NCBI RefSeq assembly: GCF_015207245.1
Contig: NZ_JADEXF010000069.1
Coordinates: 1-9,301 of the forward strand
DNA length: 9,301 bases
Reading direction: 5' to 3'
From: Nostoc cf. edaphicum LEGE 07299
Lineage (GTDB): Bacteria > Cyanobacteriota > Cyanobacteriia > Cyanobacteriales > Nostocaceae
The translations under genes were made by a program, and so were the position numbers. The first letter of the stretch is position 1. Each line of letters starts with the position of its first letter. This document shows positions 1 to 6,907 of the stretch, in pieces. The notes below the pieces were generated by a model that saw only the letters and a list, made by a program, of their open reading frames with translations, had not been told where the DNA came from and ran no database searches.

Positions 1-1351
1 GTACATCATCTAAGTAACCATTGATACCAGCGTAAAGAATTGCTACTTGCTCGTATACCGAGAGTGGCGAATTTTGTGGCTGCTTGAGGAGTTCGCGTAA
101 CCGTTGACCCCGTGCCAACTGGTCTTGAGTGGCTTTATCTAAGTCAGAAGCAAATTGAGCGAAGGCTTGCAAGTCGTCAAATTGGGCTAGTTCCAATTTA
201 ATCTTACCGGCAACTTTTTTCATTGCCTTGGTTTGCGCCGCAGAACCCACGCGGGATACAGAAATACCGGGGTTCACAGCCGGACGAATACCAGCGTTGA
301 ACAAGTCAGAAGATAGGAATATCTGACCATCGGTAATGGAAATTACGTTGGTGGGGATGTATGCTGAAACGTCACCAGCTTGGGTTTCGATGATTGGTAG
401 GGCGGTCATACTGCCTTTACCTAATTCATCACTCAGCTTGGCGGCTCTTTCTAGCAAGCGGGAGTGAATGTAGAATACATCTCCAGGGTAAGCTTCGCGT
501 CCGGGTGGACGACGCAGCAACAGGGACATTTGGCGATAAGCTTGGGCTTGCTTGGAGAGATCGTCATAAATTACCAGGGTAGCTTTGCCTTTGTACATAA
601 AGTACTCAGCAATAGTTGCGCCTGTGTAAGGAGCTAGGTATTGTAGGGTTGCTGGTTCACTGGCACTAGCTGCAACGACGATGGTGTAATCCATCGCGCC
701 TTTTTCTTGCAATGTCTGCACCACGTTAGCTACGGTGGAAGCCTTTTGACCGATCGCAACGTATACACAAATTACATCTTCTTCTTTTTGGTTGATGATT
801 GTGTCGATCGCGATCGCAGTTTTACCGGTTTGGCGATCGCCAATGATCAATTCCCGTTGACCACGACCGATGGGAATCATTGAGTCAATAGCTGTAATCC
901 CAGTTTGCATGGGTTCGTGTACAGATCGACGAGCAATGATACCGGGTGCTGGAGATTCAATCAAACGGCTTTCTGAGGATTTGATGTCTCCCTTACCATC
1001 GATAGGGCGACCCAAAGCGTCTACAACTCGTCCAATTAAGGCTTCCCCGACTGGAATCTGAGCAATTCTACCAGTAGCGGTTACAGAGCTACCTTCTTGA
1101 ATTTCTAGCCCTTCACCCATCAACACCGCGCCCACGTTGTCTTCTTCTAAGTTTTGGGCGATGCCAATTGTGCCATCTTCAAATTCTAAGAGTTCCCCAG
1201 CCATAGCCTTTTCCAGACCATAAATCCGGGCAATGCCGTCACCTACTTGGAGAACGGTACCAACGTTAGCAACTTTGACCTCTTGATCGTATTGCTCGAT
1301 TTGTTGTTGGATAATGCTGCTAATTTCGTCAGGTCTAATTGATATGCTCAT
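1..1351 (-). CDS. atpA: ATP synthase F1 subunit alpha (3' end cut by window edge)
   Basis: Non-catalytic nucleotide-binding subunit of the F1 head, which alternates with beta in the hexamer on the cytoplasmic face of the thylakoid membrane. The reading frame opens with ATG at 1349-1351 ([12 protein letters not shown]) and stays open to base 1, giving about 450 residues of a family that is usually about 505 long, so the C-terminal helical part is missing only because the window ends. Visible features are the N-terminal beta-barrel (residues about 25-95), a perfect Walker A GDRQTGKT at residues 171-178 (bases 818-841), Walker B-like [11 protein letters not shown], and the arginine-finger region [10 protein letters not shown]. 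It is the last atp gene visible, 208 bases after the delta gene. The Shine-Dalgarno is weak (GATAGACAC before ATG). Two HIP1 sites lie inside the P-loop coding region. Identification is very secure. Confidence 0.98.
   Translation of the reverse strand, partial: MSISIRPDEISSIIQQQIEQYDQEVKVANVGTVLQVGDGIARIYGLEKAMAGELLEFEDGTIGIAQNLEEDNVGAVLMGEGLEIQEGSSVTATGRIAQIPVGEALIGRVVDALGRPIDGKGDIKSSESRLIESPAPGIIARRSVHEPMQTGITAIDSMIPIGRGQRELIIGDRQTGKTAIAIDTIINQKEEDVICVYVAIGQKASTVANVVQTLQEKGAMDYTIVVAASASEPATLQYLAPYTGATIAEYFMYKGKATLVIYDDLSKQAQAYRQMSLLLRRPPGREAYPGDVFYIHSRLLERAAKLSDELGKGSMTALPIIETQAGDVSAYIPTNVISITDGQIFLSSDLFNAGIRPAVNPGISVSRVGSAAQTKAMKKVAGKIKLELAQFDDLQAFAQFASDLDKATQDQLARGQRLRELLKQPQNSPLSVYEQVAILYAGINGYLDDV
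810..817. repeat. HIP1 octamer GCGATCGC
   Basis: This is a highly iterated palindrome, abundant in many cyanobacterial genomes. It lies within the Walker A region of atpA, only 15 bases from a second copy at 833-840 (extended GGCGATCGCC). It supports a cyanobacterial origin. Confidence 0.9.
833..840. repeat. HIP1 octamer GCGATCGC, extended GGCGATCGCC at 832-841
   Basis: Second HIP1 site in atpA, overlapping the codons for GDRQ of the P-loop. It matches the ten-base consensus form of HIP1. Confidence 0.9.
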
Positions 1352-1390
1352 GTGTCTATCGTGTTTGCTTTTGAGACGGGAAAATTCAAT

Positions 1391-1440
1391 AGTTAGGAGT
1401 GATGAGTTAAGAGTGATGAGTTAAGAGCGATGAGTTAAAA
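1391..1440. repeat. Heptamer-based tandem repeat in the atpD-atpA gap
   Basis: Three and a half units of a 14-base repeat are visible: AGTTAGGAGTGATG, AGTTAAGAGTGATG, AGTTAAGAGCGATG, then AGTTAAAA. Each unit is two heptamers, the pattern of the short tandemly repeated repetitive (STRR) sequences known from heterocystous cyanobacteria. The first ten bases (AGTTAGGAGT, 1391-1400) are exactly complementary to ACTCCTAACT, which occurs three times in the array at 1487-1521, so the transcript could pair across the gap. It lies 40 bases upstream of the atpA start on the transcribed strand. Confidence 0.85.
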
Positions 1441-1486
1441 AAGCAAAGGTTAAAAGTTAAAAGTCAAAATAAATTATTGTTTACTT

Positions 1487-1521
1487 AACTCCTAACTCCT
1501 AACTTTTAACTCCTAACTCCT
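1487..1521. repeat. Five tandem heptamers (AACTCCT)
   Basis: Five consecutive 7-base units are present: AACTCCT, AACTCCT, AACTTTT, AACTCCT, AACTCCT. The array ends exactly where the palindrome at 1522-1549 begins. A similar ACTCCTAACC stretch resumes after the palindrome (1548-1557), as if the palindrome sits inside an older heptamer array. It lies in the 208-base gap between the delta and alpha genes. Confidence 0.85.
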
Positions 1522-1549
1522 GTACAGACGCGATTAATCGCGTCTCTAC
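1522..1549. repeat. Intergenic palindrome, copy 1 (atpD-atpA gap)
   Basis: A 28-base palindrome with a single mismatched pair and a perfect 20-base core, AGACGCGATTAATCGCGTCT. I recognise this core as a common dispersed intergenic repeat of Nostoc-type genomes; that is recollection, not a search result. In RNA it would form a long stem immediately after atpD and before atpA. A decayed relative is at 3437-3464 in the same operon. Confidence 0.85.
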
Positions 1550-1559
1550 TCCTAACCTT

Positions 1560-2114
1560 CTAGCTGTTAGTTAAGCGCAATGAAAGGCGGCGCAGCTGAC
1601 CCCGGATACTGGCATCAATTACTTGCGAACCTACTTTAATGATCACACCACCAATTAACTCACTGTCTACCCTGGTTTCTAGTTCTACCTGGCGAGCATT
1701 AGTTATGGCAATCACCTTTTCTGTGATTGCCTGCTGTTGAGCTTCTGTGAGGGGAACGGCTGAAATTACTTCCGCTAATACGGTTTGATTCAGCTGCCGC
1801 AACAGCGCCAGATATTGTTGAAAAATCGATTCCAAGAATGCAATGCGGCGTTTGTCTACTAATATCAACAAAAAGTTGCGTAAGTAGGGGTTAGAGCCTT
1901 CACCAAGTATTTGTTTGATGAGAGCTTTTTTGTTCTCAGCCTGAATAAACGGGTTGCTGAAGAAGTTGTGTAGCTGTTTGTCTGCTCTAAGCAGTCCCAG
2001 GAAAGTACGCGCATCTTCCCCGAACTCTTCTGTCAAATTTTTCGATTGCGCTATTGACAAAAGTGCCTGTGCGTAAGGTTGGGCTACTTCGGCTGCCGCT
2101 ACCTGACTTGTCAT
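1560..2114 (-). CDS. atpD (atpH in bacterial naming): ATP synthase subunit delta (OSCP type)
   Basis: Connects the top of the F1 alpha3beta3 head to the b/b' peripheral stalk. The 184-residue product is the usual size. Residues 1-105 form the predicted N-terminal helical bundle ([28 protein letters not shown]). The C-terminal signature of the family is at about 150-176 ([20 protein letters not shown] followed by IRGQLRRL). Start ATG 2112-2114 is preceded by GGGAGG at a good distance and overlaps the TGA of the b gene as ATGA, so translational coupling with b is likely. Cyanobacterial and chloroplast literature calls this gene atpD, whereas E. coli-based naming uses atpH. Identification is secure. 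Confidence 0.97.
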   Translation of the reverse strand: MTSQVAAAEVAQPYAQALLSIAQSKNLTEEFGEDARTFLGLLRADKQLHNFFSNPFIQAENKKALIKQILGEGSNPYLRNFLLILVDKRRIAFLESIFQQYLALLRQLNQTVLAEVISAVPLTEAQQQAITEKVIAITNARQVELETRVDSELIGGVIIKVGSQVIDASIRGQLRRLSLRLTNS

Positions 2115-2683
2115 ACATTGCCTCCCAGTTGTGCGATGCTGCGATCAATTAAACCTTGTTGAGCATCGTCAGCAATCCCGCCTTTGAGTTGTGATTCGAC
2201 TTTCTGCAAAGCTAGTGTAGCAACGCGTTGCCGTAGTTGAGCGATCGCTCGCTCTGTTTCGGTGTTTAAATCTGCTGCTGCTGTTTGTTTCAAGCGTTCT
2301 ACGTCTTGCGCTGCCTTCGCTAACAAGGCTTCTTTCGATTTTTGGGCGTTTTCTACGGCCGATTGGCGGATACGTTCTGCTTCTGCTTGAGATTGTTTCA
2401 ACTGCTCTTGCGCTTGGGAAAGGGCAGTCTTTGCCTCTTTTAAGCGCCCTTCTGCTTCCTGAATTGCGGTGGCAATATTAGATTGTCGCTCGTTCAGGAT
2501 ATTGCTTAAAACTTTACGTCCGAAGTAGAATAGTATGCCAACCAGAATCGCTAGATTGATCAGATTGGTTTCAAAAATGTCTAGGTTTAGACCGAAACCA
2601 CCTTCTCCTGCGCCTTCTGCCAATTCAGAGTGAACAGCGTTCGCTTCTGCGGCAAGTAATAAGAATGTCCCCATGATACCCAT
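2111..2683 (-). CDS. atpF: ATP synthase F0 subunit b
   Basis: Membrane-anchored half of the peripheral stalk that holds F1 against rotation, pairing with b' in photosynthetic organisms. The product has 190 residues. A roughly 33-residue N-terminal segment rich in Ala, Glu and Gly precedes the single membrane helix (about 34-56, ending [10 protein letters not shown]). A long charged coiled coil rich in Ala, Gln, Glu and Lys follows (about 62-160). An N-terminal extension before the membrane helix is typical of cyanobacterial and plastid b. ATG at 2683 (MGIMGTF) has no clear Shine-Dalgarno, and the Met at codon 4 is an alternative. The stop overlaps the delta start by 4 bases. The 188-base gap before it holds several inverted and direct repeats. 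Confidence 0.97.
   Translation of the reverse strand: MGIMGTFLLLAAEANAVHSELAEGAGEGGFGLNLDIFETNLINLAILVGILFYFGRKVLSNILNERQSNIATAIQEAEGRLKEAKTALSQAQEQLKQSQAEAERIRQSAVENAQKSKEALLAKAAQDVERLKQTAAADLNTETERAIAQLRQRVATLALQKVESQLKGGIADDAQQGLIDRSIAQLGGNV
2241..2248. repeat. HIP1 octamer GCGATCGC
   Basis: HIP1 site inside the coiled-coil coding region of atpF; same motif as in atpA. Confidence 0.9.
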
Positions 2684-2728
2684 TTACAAGTGCGCTGCTC
2701 GCTTGCTAATACGTTGTATTTTCGCGTA

Positions 2729-2786
2729 GGGAAATTAAGTATCTTTTCCCTGTAAGGAAATTAAGTATCTTTCCCCAGAAGGGAAA
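2729..2786. repeat. Direct and inverted repeat block in the b'-b gap
   Basis: The 19-base stretch GGAAATTAAGTATCTTTYC occurs twice at a 26-base offset (2730 and 2756). Each copy is flanked by complementary ends (GGGAAA and TTTCCC), so each can fold by itself. A third pairing, TTTCCCC-AGAA-GGGAAA at 2770-2786, follows directly. The transcript therefore has at least three mutually compatible or competing small stems between the b' stop and the b start. Confidence 0.75.
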
Positions 2787-2864
2787 AAGTGCCTTTATTT
2801 GACACTTAAATTTTGCGCTCTGGACTAGGGCCCAGTTGCGCGTATGCTTTCACAGAGCCAGTCT

Positions 2865-2881
2865 AGTTAGCTTATCTAACT
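2865..2881 (-). other. Small hairpin spanning the atpG stop codon
   Basis: AGTTAG-CTTAT-CTAACT forms a 6-bp stem with a 5-base loop. It includes the last codons and TAA stop of the b' gene. No T-run follows, so it is not a convincing terminator. A role in mRNA stability or translation of b' is speculative. Confidence 0.45.
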
Positions 2882-3303
2882 GGAGTTGGCCCCAATAGTT
2901 TTTCTAGAATCTGCCTGCTTAGGGCATCAACTTGTTGCTCTAAGGTGCGAAAAGCTTCTTGCTTTTGTTGTTCTATTTCAACAGAAGCTTGTTCTCGTTG
3001 AGACTGAGCTTCTTTTTGGGCTTCAGCGATTTTCTCGGCAGTAATTTTCTTAGCTTCAAGTTGAGCTGCTTCTACGGTAGCTTGCGATTGTCTGCGAGCG
3101 TCTGCGAGTTGTTGCTCATATTCGGTAGCCAAGCGTTCGGCTTTAGCCAAGCTCTCTTTCGCCTCAAGGGTATTCGTTCGGATATAACTATCGCGATCGT
3201 CTAGTACCTTGGTCAGTGGCTTATAGAAAATTGCATTCAACAAAGCTGCCAATAGCAGGAATTGCAATGCCATGAAGGGCAAGGTAGCATCGAAATCAAA
3301 CAT
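2872..3303 (-). CDS. atpG (atpF2): ATP synthase F0 subunit b' (second stalk subunit)
   Basis: Diverged duplicate of b found in photosynthetic bacteria and plastids (plant AtpG/subunit II). It forms the heterodimeric peripheral stalk with b. The product has 143 residues: an N-terminal membrane helix at about 8-27 ([20 protein letters not shown]), the conserved [11 protein letters not shown] segment, then a Lys/Glu/Gln/Ala coiled coil to the end. It lacks the long N-terminal extension seen in b. ATG at 3301-3303 follows an excellent AGGAG, which fixes the start. It lies 182 bases after the c gene and 188 bases before b. Confidence 0.97.
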   Translation of the reverse strand: MFDFDATLPFMALQFLLLAALLNAIFYKPLTKVLDDRDSYIRTNTLEAKESLAKAERLATEYEQQLADARRQSQATVEAAQLEAKKITAEKIAEAQKEAQSQREQASVEIEQQKQEAFRTLEQQVDALSRQILEKLLGPTPVR

Positions 3304-3436
3304 TTGTCTCCTCTTTGGCTGGAGTAGCAGTTTTCATGGCTAGCAACATCATCCAACCTTTCATATTTTAGAGACCCATAGCCAACAAGGGTCAACTGAA
3401 CATTATAACTATTGAGATACCCAAAATGTTTTGATT

Positions 3437-3464
3437 GTAGAGGCGTGATGATTCACGTCTCCAC
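3437..3464. repeat. Intergenic palindrome, copy 2 (atpH-atpG gap), decayed
   Basis: The arms GTAGAGGCGTGAT and TTCACGTCTCCAC form an imperfect 28-base palindrome of the same layout as the one at 1522-1549 (GTAnAGRCGYGAT ... CGYGTCTCYAC), with several substitutions. On the operon transcript it lies just after the c-subunit stop codon, within the 182-base gap before b'. A hairpin here could protect the 3' end of the atpH message, whose product is needed in many copies; that is inference. Confidence 0.65.
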
Positions 3465-3485
3465 ACTCACAAAAATTTTCAGGTA

Positions 3486-3779
<294 letters not shown>

Positions 3780-3786
3780 TTAGAAA

Positions 3787-3851
3787 CGTGTTTTTCACGC
3801 TGCACATGAGTTCTTTGATCGCGCTTTGCGATGTTTTGAGCGAATATGCTC
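3787..3851 (-). promoter_or_regulatory. Cluster of three small hairpins in the a-c gap
   Basis: Three consecutive inverted repeats are visible: CGTG-TTTTT-CACG-type at 3787-3799, ATCGC-GCTTT-GCGAT at 3818-3832, and GAGC-GAATAT-GCTC at 3838-3851. They occupy most of the 147-base interval between the a stop and the c start. They may influence translation or stability of the highly expressed c gene. The individual stems are short (4-5 bp), so functional meaning is uncertain. Confidence 0.4.
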
Positions 3852-3878
3852 TTGGAACTGTGCTATCAACTGAGAAGT

Positions 3879-4640
3879 TTAATGCTCCTCATGTTCATCT
3901 CCGCCATGCCCCTCCATTGCCTCATGAATGTATGCTCCGGCTAGGGTGGCGAAAACCAGAGCTTGAATGGCGCTGGTAAATAAGCCCAAGGCCATTACAG
4001 GCAGAGGCACAAATAGAGGAACTAGCAGCACCAGCACCGCTACTACCAATTCATCCGCCAAAATATTACCAAATAGCCGGAAGCTTAGGGAGAGGGGCTT
4101 GGTGAAATCTTCTAGAATTGCGATCGGCAACAAAACAGGTGTTGGCTCTATATATTTCTTAAAGTAGCCTAAACCCCGTTTGCTAAAACCTGCGTAAAAG
4201 TACGCTAAAGAGGTCAGCAATGCCAATGCAACAGTCGTATTGATGTCATTGGTGGGAGCTGCCAATTCACCCGAAGGTAGCCTGATGAGCTTCCAGGGAA
4301 TTAGTGCGCCTGACCAGTTCGATACGAAAATAAACAAGAACAATGTGCCAATAAATGGCACCCAAGGGCGGTACTCTTTCTCACCAAGTTGGTTTTTTGC
4401 CAAATCACGAATAAATTCTAAGGCATATTCCATCAAATTCTGGATGCCCTTGGGAATTCTTTGTGCGTTGCGAGTAGCAGCTATTGAAGCCACTACTAGA
4501 ATACTAATCACAAACCATGAGGTAAGAAAAACTTGCCCATGAATTTTAAGATTGCCCAACTGCCAATAGAAATGATGACCTACTTCTAATGCGGCGAGGG
4601 GAAAAGAATTAAAGGCGTTTAAGACACTAAGCATTTGCAT
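3879..4640 (-). CDS. atpI (atpB in bacterial naming): ATP synthase F0 subunit a
   Basis: Stator membrane subunit that forms the proton half-channels against the c-ring. The 253-residue product contains the family core [26 protein letters not shown], and the essential arginine, Arg188, in [14 protein letters not shown]. The last helix region is [20 protein letters not shown] (about 212-231), and the C-terminus is acidic and His-rich ([10 protein letters not shown]). Several membrane helices are evident (about 38-57, 95-117, 135-152, 190-232). Two starts are possible: Met1 (4640) or Met3 (4634). GAAG sits at a better spacing for Met3, which would give 251 residues. It follows atp1 by 61 bases. 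Confidence 0.97.
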   Translation of the reverse strand: MQMLSVLNAFNSFPLAALEVGHHFYWQLGNLKIHGQVFLTSWFVISILVVASIAATRNAQRIPKGIQNLMEYALEFIRDLAKNQLGEKEYRPWVPFIGTLFLFIFVSNWSGALIPWKLIRLPSGELAAPTNDINTTVALALLTSLAYFYAGFSKRGLGYFKKYIEPTPVLLPIAILEDFTKPLSLSFRLFGNILADELVVAVLVLLVPLFVPLPVMALGLFTSAIQALVFATLAGAYIHEAMEGHGGDEHEEH

Positions 4641-4701
4641 TCTTCAAGCTTTTTCCCCAACGAGCGAGGATGGGATTACTATCTTTAGTGAGCCTGACTT
4701 T

Positions 4702-5181
4702 TTAAGAATCAGGAATGAACGCAATTTGCACCATATAGACGAAGAGCGTGGCTTTGTAAGTTAGAAATCCCAAAAAAATGGGCAGAATCTGTAGCTCACG
4801 CCATTGACTTGCCACGATCATCACTCCAATAAACAGAGCAAAACGAGTTTTGCTCAGACTGGTTTTCTCACTACCAAGCTGCTCAACGTCTCTAGCCAAC
4901 ATTTTTAAGTAAACCACACCTGTACACGCCCCAATTAAATAATTTAGGGCAATGTTTAAGGAATAAAAAATCCACACAGAGATAAAAATAACCCCCGTCA
5001 AGACAAGCGTGATTACCAACAATCGCTGGAAGAGTTCATGGAACTCTTGCATGGAGTTACCTGATTCTGTGTCTCCAGAACCAGTTTTAGCATCTTGTTG
5101 CGTTGTCGGAGTGGGCGCAATTGATTCGTCAGACAAGCTCACGGGACTTGAAACCAGTACAGTTAAATATGATGACTGCAC
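4702..5181 (-). CDS. atp1: ATP synthase protein I (atp1, membrane assembly factor)
   Basis: First gene of cyanobacterial atp operons. The family (UncI/Atp1, related to the C-terminal domain of plant CGL160) is implicated in assembly of the c-ring or of CF1 onto CFo. Four membrane helices are visible at about 54-74, 76-94, 112-127 and 131-152, with the conserved-looking core [20 protein letters not shown] and [15 protein letters not shown]. The start is unclear. The longest frame begins at a GTG (5179-5181) with no Shine-Dalgarno, a hairpin directly abutting it and an in-frame stop three codons upstream. The ATG at codon 44 (5050-5052) has AGG seven bases upstream and gives 116 residues, close to the size I recall for the family. 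Residues 10-43 would be a hydrophilic, Ser/Thr/Gln-rich, likely disordered tail. Confidence 0.88.
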   Translation of the reverse strand: MQSSYLTVLVSSPVSLSDESIAPTPTTQQDAKTGSGDTESGNSMQEFHELFQRLLVITLVLTGVIFISVWIFYSLNIALNYLIGACTGVVYLKMLARDVEQLGSEKTSLSKTRFALFIGVMIVASQWRELQILPIFLGFLTYKATLFVYMVQIAFIPDS

Positions 5182-5197
5182 ATTCAGTCAGCTGAAT
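5182..5197 (-). promoter_or_regulatory. Hairpin abutting the GTG start of the long atp1 frame
   Basis: ATTCAG-TCAG-CTGAAT makes a perfect 6-bp stem with a tetraloop, ending one base before the GTG codon of the long atp1 reading frame. It would cover the place where a ribosome binding site should be. This argues that translation starts further in, at the ATG of codon 44, or that initiation is controlled. Confidence 0.5.
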
Positions 5198-5271
5198 CAT
5201 ATCACGATGCGGTAACAATACTTTAGGAAAAAACAATTAACTTCTTGTCAACATCAAGCAGTAAGTATCGA

Positions 5272-5325
5272 CGGACTAAAGCCTAGAGCAATTTAACCTA
5301 GTCCACGTTGCCGGACTTGGTTAAA
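5272..5325 (-). promoter_or_regulatory. Strong hairpin with competing third arm upstream of atp1
   Basis: The arms TTTAACCTAGTCC (5292-5304) and GGACTTGGTTAAA (5313-5325) pair at 12 of 13 positions around an 8-base loop. A third segment, GGACTA (5272-5277), can instead pair with TAGTCC (5299-5304), the inner part of the first arm, so two exclusive folds exist. On the operon strand it lies about 90-145 bases before the long-frame atp1 start and after petL. It could be a terminator for petL, a processing site or an attenuator-like leader. There is no clean T-run on either side, so a simple intrinsic terminator is not proven. Confidence 0.55.
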
Positions 5326-5358
5326 AAGTAAAGATTTTATAACCTATTTATAAACTGA

Positions 5359-5379
5359 GGGCAGGCAAGATACCTGCCC
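5359..5379 (-). terminator. GC-rich hairpin downstream of petL
   Basis: GGGCAGG-CAAGATA-CCTGCCC forms a perfect 7-bp GC-rich stem, 33 bases after the petL stop on the minus strand. No run of T follows directly, so intrinsic termination is uncertain. GGGCAGG-type stems of this kind recur between genes in Nostoc relatives as I recall, so it may be a dispersed repeat that also protects the petL mRNA end. Confidence 0.45.
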
Positions 5380-5411
5380 CACAAGAGTCTTGGGTTAAAT
5401 CTACCTCTCGA

Positions 5412-5507
5412 TTAAATTATCTTGGCAGTCCGTAGACCGAACAGCAAACCTACAGATAAGCCAAAGAATAAACCCAAGAAGACGACATAAGATACAATTG
5501 CAAACAT
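5412..5507 (-). CDS. petL: Cytochrome b6f complex subunit PetL (31 residues)
   Basis: The 31-codon frame starts at ATG 5505-5507 with GGAGAG seven bases upstream and ends with TAA at 5412-5414. The product begins MFAIVSYVVFLGLFF, continues as one uninterrupted membrane helix to about residue 25 and ends in GLRTAKII. Length, single-helix layout, the Tyr near residue 7 and the C-terminal basic 'LR.AKI' end match the PetL family, a small peripheral subunit that stabilises the dimeric b6f complex in thylakoids. Other single-helix thylakoid microproteins (PetM, PetN, Psb subunits) have different sequences as I recall them. It lies upstream of atp1 on the same strand, 230 bases away, and diverges from aroB. 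It may be a separate transcription unit. Confidence 0.75.
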   Translation of the reverse strand: MFAIVSYVVFLGLFFGLSVGLLFGLRTAKII

Positions 5508-5554
5508 TTATTGCTCTCCAGAATACTTCCTAAATCTATTGAATCATTAGTTGT

Positions 5555-5654
5555 TGGGTATTGGGCATGGGGCATGAGGGTAGAGGAGAAATTACAACTT
5601 CTTTGCTGCTTGCCTACTTCTTAGCAATCCCCAATGCCCAATGCCCTATGCCCA
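5555..5654. repeat. Heptamer-built inverted repeat between petL and aroB
   Basis: The left arm 5555-5575 (TGGGTAT, TGGGCAT, GGGGCAT) matches the reverse complement of the right arm 5634-5654 at 18 of 21 positions; one of the differences is a G-U-compatible change. The loop is 58 bases. Both arms are runs of 7-base units, an STRR-type sequence. It fills most of the 200-base region between the divergent petL and aroB starts, where promoters must lie. Confidence 0.8.
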
Positions 5655-5669
5655 TTTGCTAGATTGCGA

Positions 5670-5675
5670 TACAAT
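5670..5675 (+). promoter_or_regulatory. Possible -10 element for aroB (TACAAT)
   Basis: TACAAT lies 32 bases before the aroB ATG and is the best -10-like hexamer in the interval. No good -35 is seen at 16-18 bases upstream, since that position falls within the inverted repeat. Low confidence. Confidence 0.25.
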
Positions 5676-5707
5676 ACAGCCCACGGGCGCTTGTTTGGGG
5701 TTGGGCA

Positions 5708-6820
5708 ATGACTTCTGTAATTAATGTAAATCTACCAGAGCAGTCTTATGAGATTGCGATAACTTCGTTGAGCTACGCTAACGCACCTTCGAGTTTAGAT
5801 CAACTGGGTCAACAGATGGCCAGTCTCAAGTTGGGTAAGAAGGTACTGCTAGTTTCTAATCCGACGATTTTTAAGCATTTTGGCGAAAGAGCAATTACAT
5901 CCTTAACATCTGCTGGATTTGAAGTTGCTAGCTGCACTCTACCACCTGGTGAACGCTACAAAAACCTCAATTCTATCCAAAAACTCTACGATGTAGCCTT
6001 GGAAAACCGCCTAGAACGTTCTTCTACGATGGTGGCTTTGGGCGGAGGTGTAATTGGCGATATGACTGGCTTTGCAGCCGCAACTTGGCTACGCGGTATT
6101 AATGTTGTCCAAGTGCCTACCTCTTTGTTGGCGATGGTAGATTCGGCAATTGGTGGCAAAACTGGCGTGAATCATCCCCACGGTAAAAACTTAATTGGGG
6201 CATTCCATCAACCGCGTTTGGTTTTGATTGACCCAGATGTGTTAAAAACTCTACCTATGCGTGAGTTTCGAGCAGGGATGGCAGAAGTTATTAAGTACGG
6301 TGTGATTTGGGATGCCGAATTGTTTGCCCAGTTAGAAGCAAGTAAACGCCTCGACCAACTCCGCTATGTAAAACCTGACTTAATAAAAAACATATTAACG
6401 CGTTCTTGTCAAGCAAAAGCTGATGTTGTTGGCAAAGATGAGAAAGAAGGCGGATTACGGGCAATTCTCAACTATGGACACACCATCGGTCATACAGTGG
6501 AAAGTTTGACTGGTTATCGTCTAGTAAATCATGGTGAAGCGGTGGCTATTGGTATGGTAGCAGCCGGTCAAATTGCTGTAGATTTAGGATTGTGGCAAAA
6601 GGAAGACACAGAACGTCAAAATGCTTTAATTCAAAAAGCGGGTTTACCGACTCAATTACCAGATGGGTTAGATATTGAAGCAATTATTGAGGCGTTGCAG
6701 TTAGATAAGAAAGTCAAAGCAGGGAAAGTGCGGTTTGTTTTACCAACAGAGATTGGTGTAGTAACAATTACCGATGAAGTGCCATCAGATATTATTCGGC
6801 AAGTTTTGCGAGGAATGTGA
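5708..6820 (+). CDS. aroB: 3-dehydroquinate synthase
   Basis: Converts DAHP to 3-dehydroquinate, the second step of the shikimate pathway to aromatic amino acids, in the cytoplasm, using NAD+ and a divalent metal. The 370-residue product has the NAD-binding [19 protein letters not shown] (about 112-130) and [12 protein letters not shown] (145-156) with [12 protein letters not shown] following. The metal ligands are as expected in this family: Glu193 (MAEVIKYG), His258 (NYGHTIGH) and His275 ([12 protein letters not shown]). Lys151 and Lys196 are also present. Length and residues fit true AroB rather than the longer DDGS/EVS sugar-phosphate cyclases. The Shine-Dalgarno is weak (GGGTTGGG). It is divergent from petL, and the next gene, Uma2, follows after 87 bases on the same strand. 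Confidence 0.97.
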   Translation: MTSVINVNLPEQSYEIAITSLSYANAPSSLDQLGQQMASLKLGKKVLLVSNPTIFKHFGERAITSLTSAGFEVASCTLPPGERYKNLNSIQKLYDVALENRLERSSTMVALGGGVIGDMTGFAAATWLRGINVVQVPTSLLAMVDSAIGGKTGVNHPHGKNLIGAFHQPRLVLIDPDVLKTLPMREFRAGMAEVIKYGVIWDAELFAQLEASKRLDQLRYVKPDLIKNILTRSCQAKADVVGKDEKEGGLRAILNYGHTIGHTVESLTGYRLVNHGEAVAIGMVAAGQIAVDLGLWQKEDTERQNALIQKAGLPTQLPDGLDIEAIIEALQLDKKVKAGKVRFVLPTEIGVVTITDEVPSDIIRQVLRGM

Positions 6821-6832
6821 ACAATTTGAAGA

Positions 6833-6867
6833 AGAATTCAGGAGTCAGAATTTAGGAGTCAGAATAA
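6833..6867. repeat. Alternating heptamer repeat between aroB and the Uma2 gene
   Basis: Five 7-base units alternate: AGAATTC, AGGAGTC, AGAATTT, AGGAGTC, AGAATAA, giving a 14-base period. It has the same heptamer architecture as the arrays at 1391-1440 and 1487-1521, with a shared AGGAGT core. It lies 13 bases after the aroB stop. Confidence 0.8.
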
Positions 6868-6907
6868 AAGTTAGTTGCTCTGTCCTTCAATTACGAATTA
6901 ATGAGCC

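Noticed and set aside
394..1061. Two plus-strand frames of about 62 codons within the atpA region
   Set aside because: They lie antisense to a fully conserved atpA reading frame and show no recognisable protein features.
1391..1557. Tandem repeats resembling a small CRISPR array
   Set aside because: Units are 7 or 14 bases with no unique spacers, and no cas genes are present; these are STRR heptamers.
2959..3204. Plus-strand Phe/Leu/Ser-rich frame opposite atpG
   Set aside because: It is antisense to the Glu/Gln/Lys-rich b' coiled coil; Leu/Phe/Ser richness is the expected mirror composition.
3967..4542. Plus-strand frames opposite the subunit a gene
   Set aside because: Shadows of a conserved gene, with no start signals or recognisable domains.
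5359..5379. Classical intrinsic terminator after petL
   Set aside because: The stem is strong, but no T-run follows on the minus strand, so only a low-confidence terminator call was kept.
5708..6820. Could be a DDGS or EVS sugar-phosphate cyclase of a mycosporine-like amino acid cluster rather than AroB
   Set aside because: The length (370), the [12 protein letters not shown] segment and the MAEVIKYG / NYGHTIGH / [10 protein letters not shown] motifs are those of true 3-dehydroquinate synthase, and no methyltransferase or ATP-grasp gene follows.
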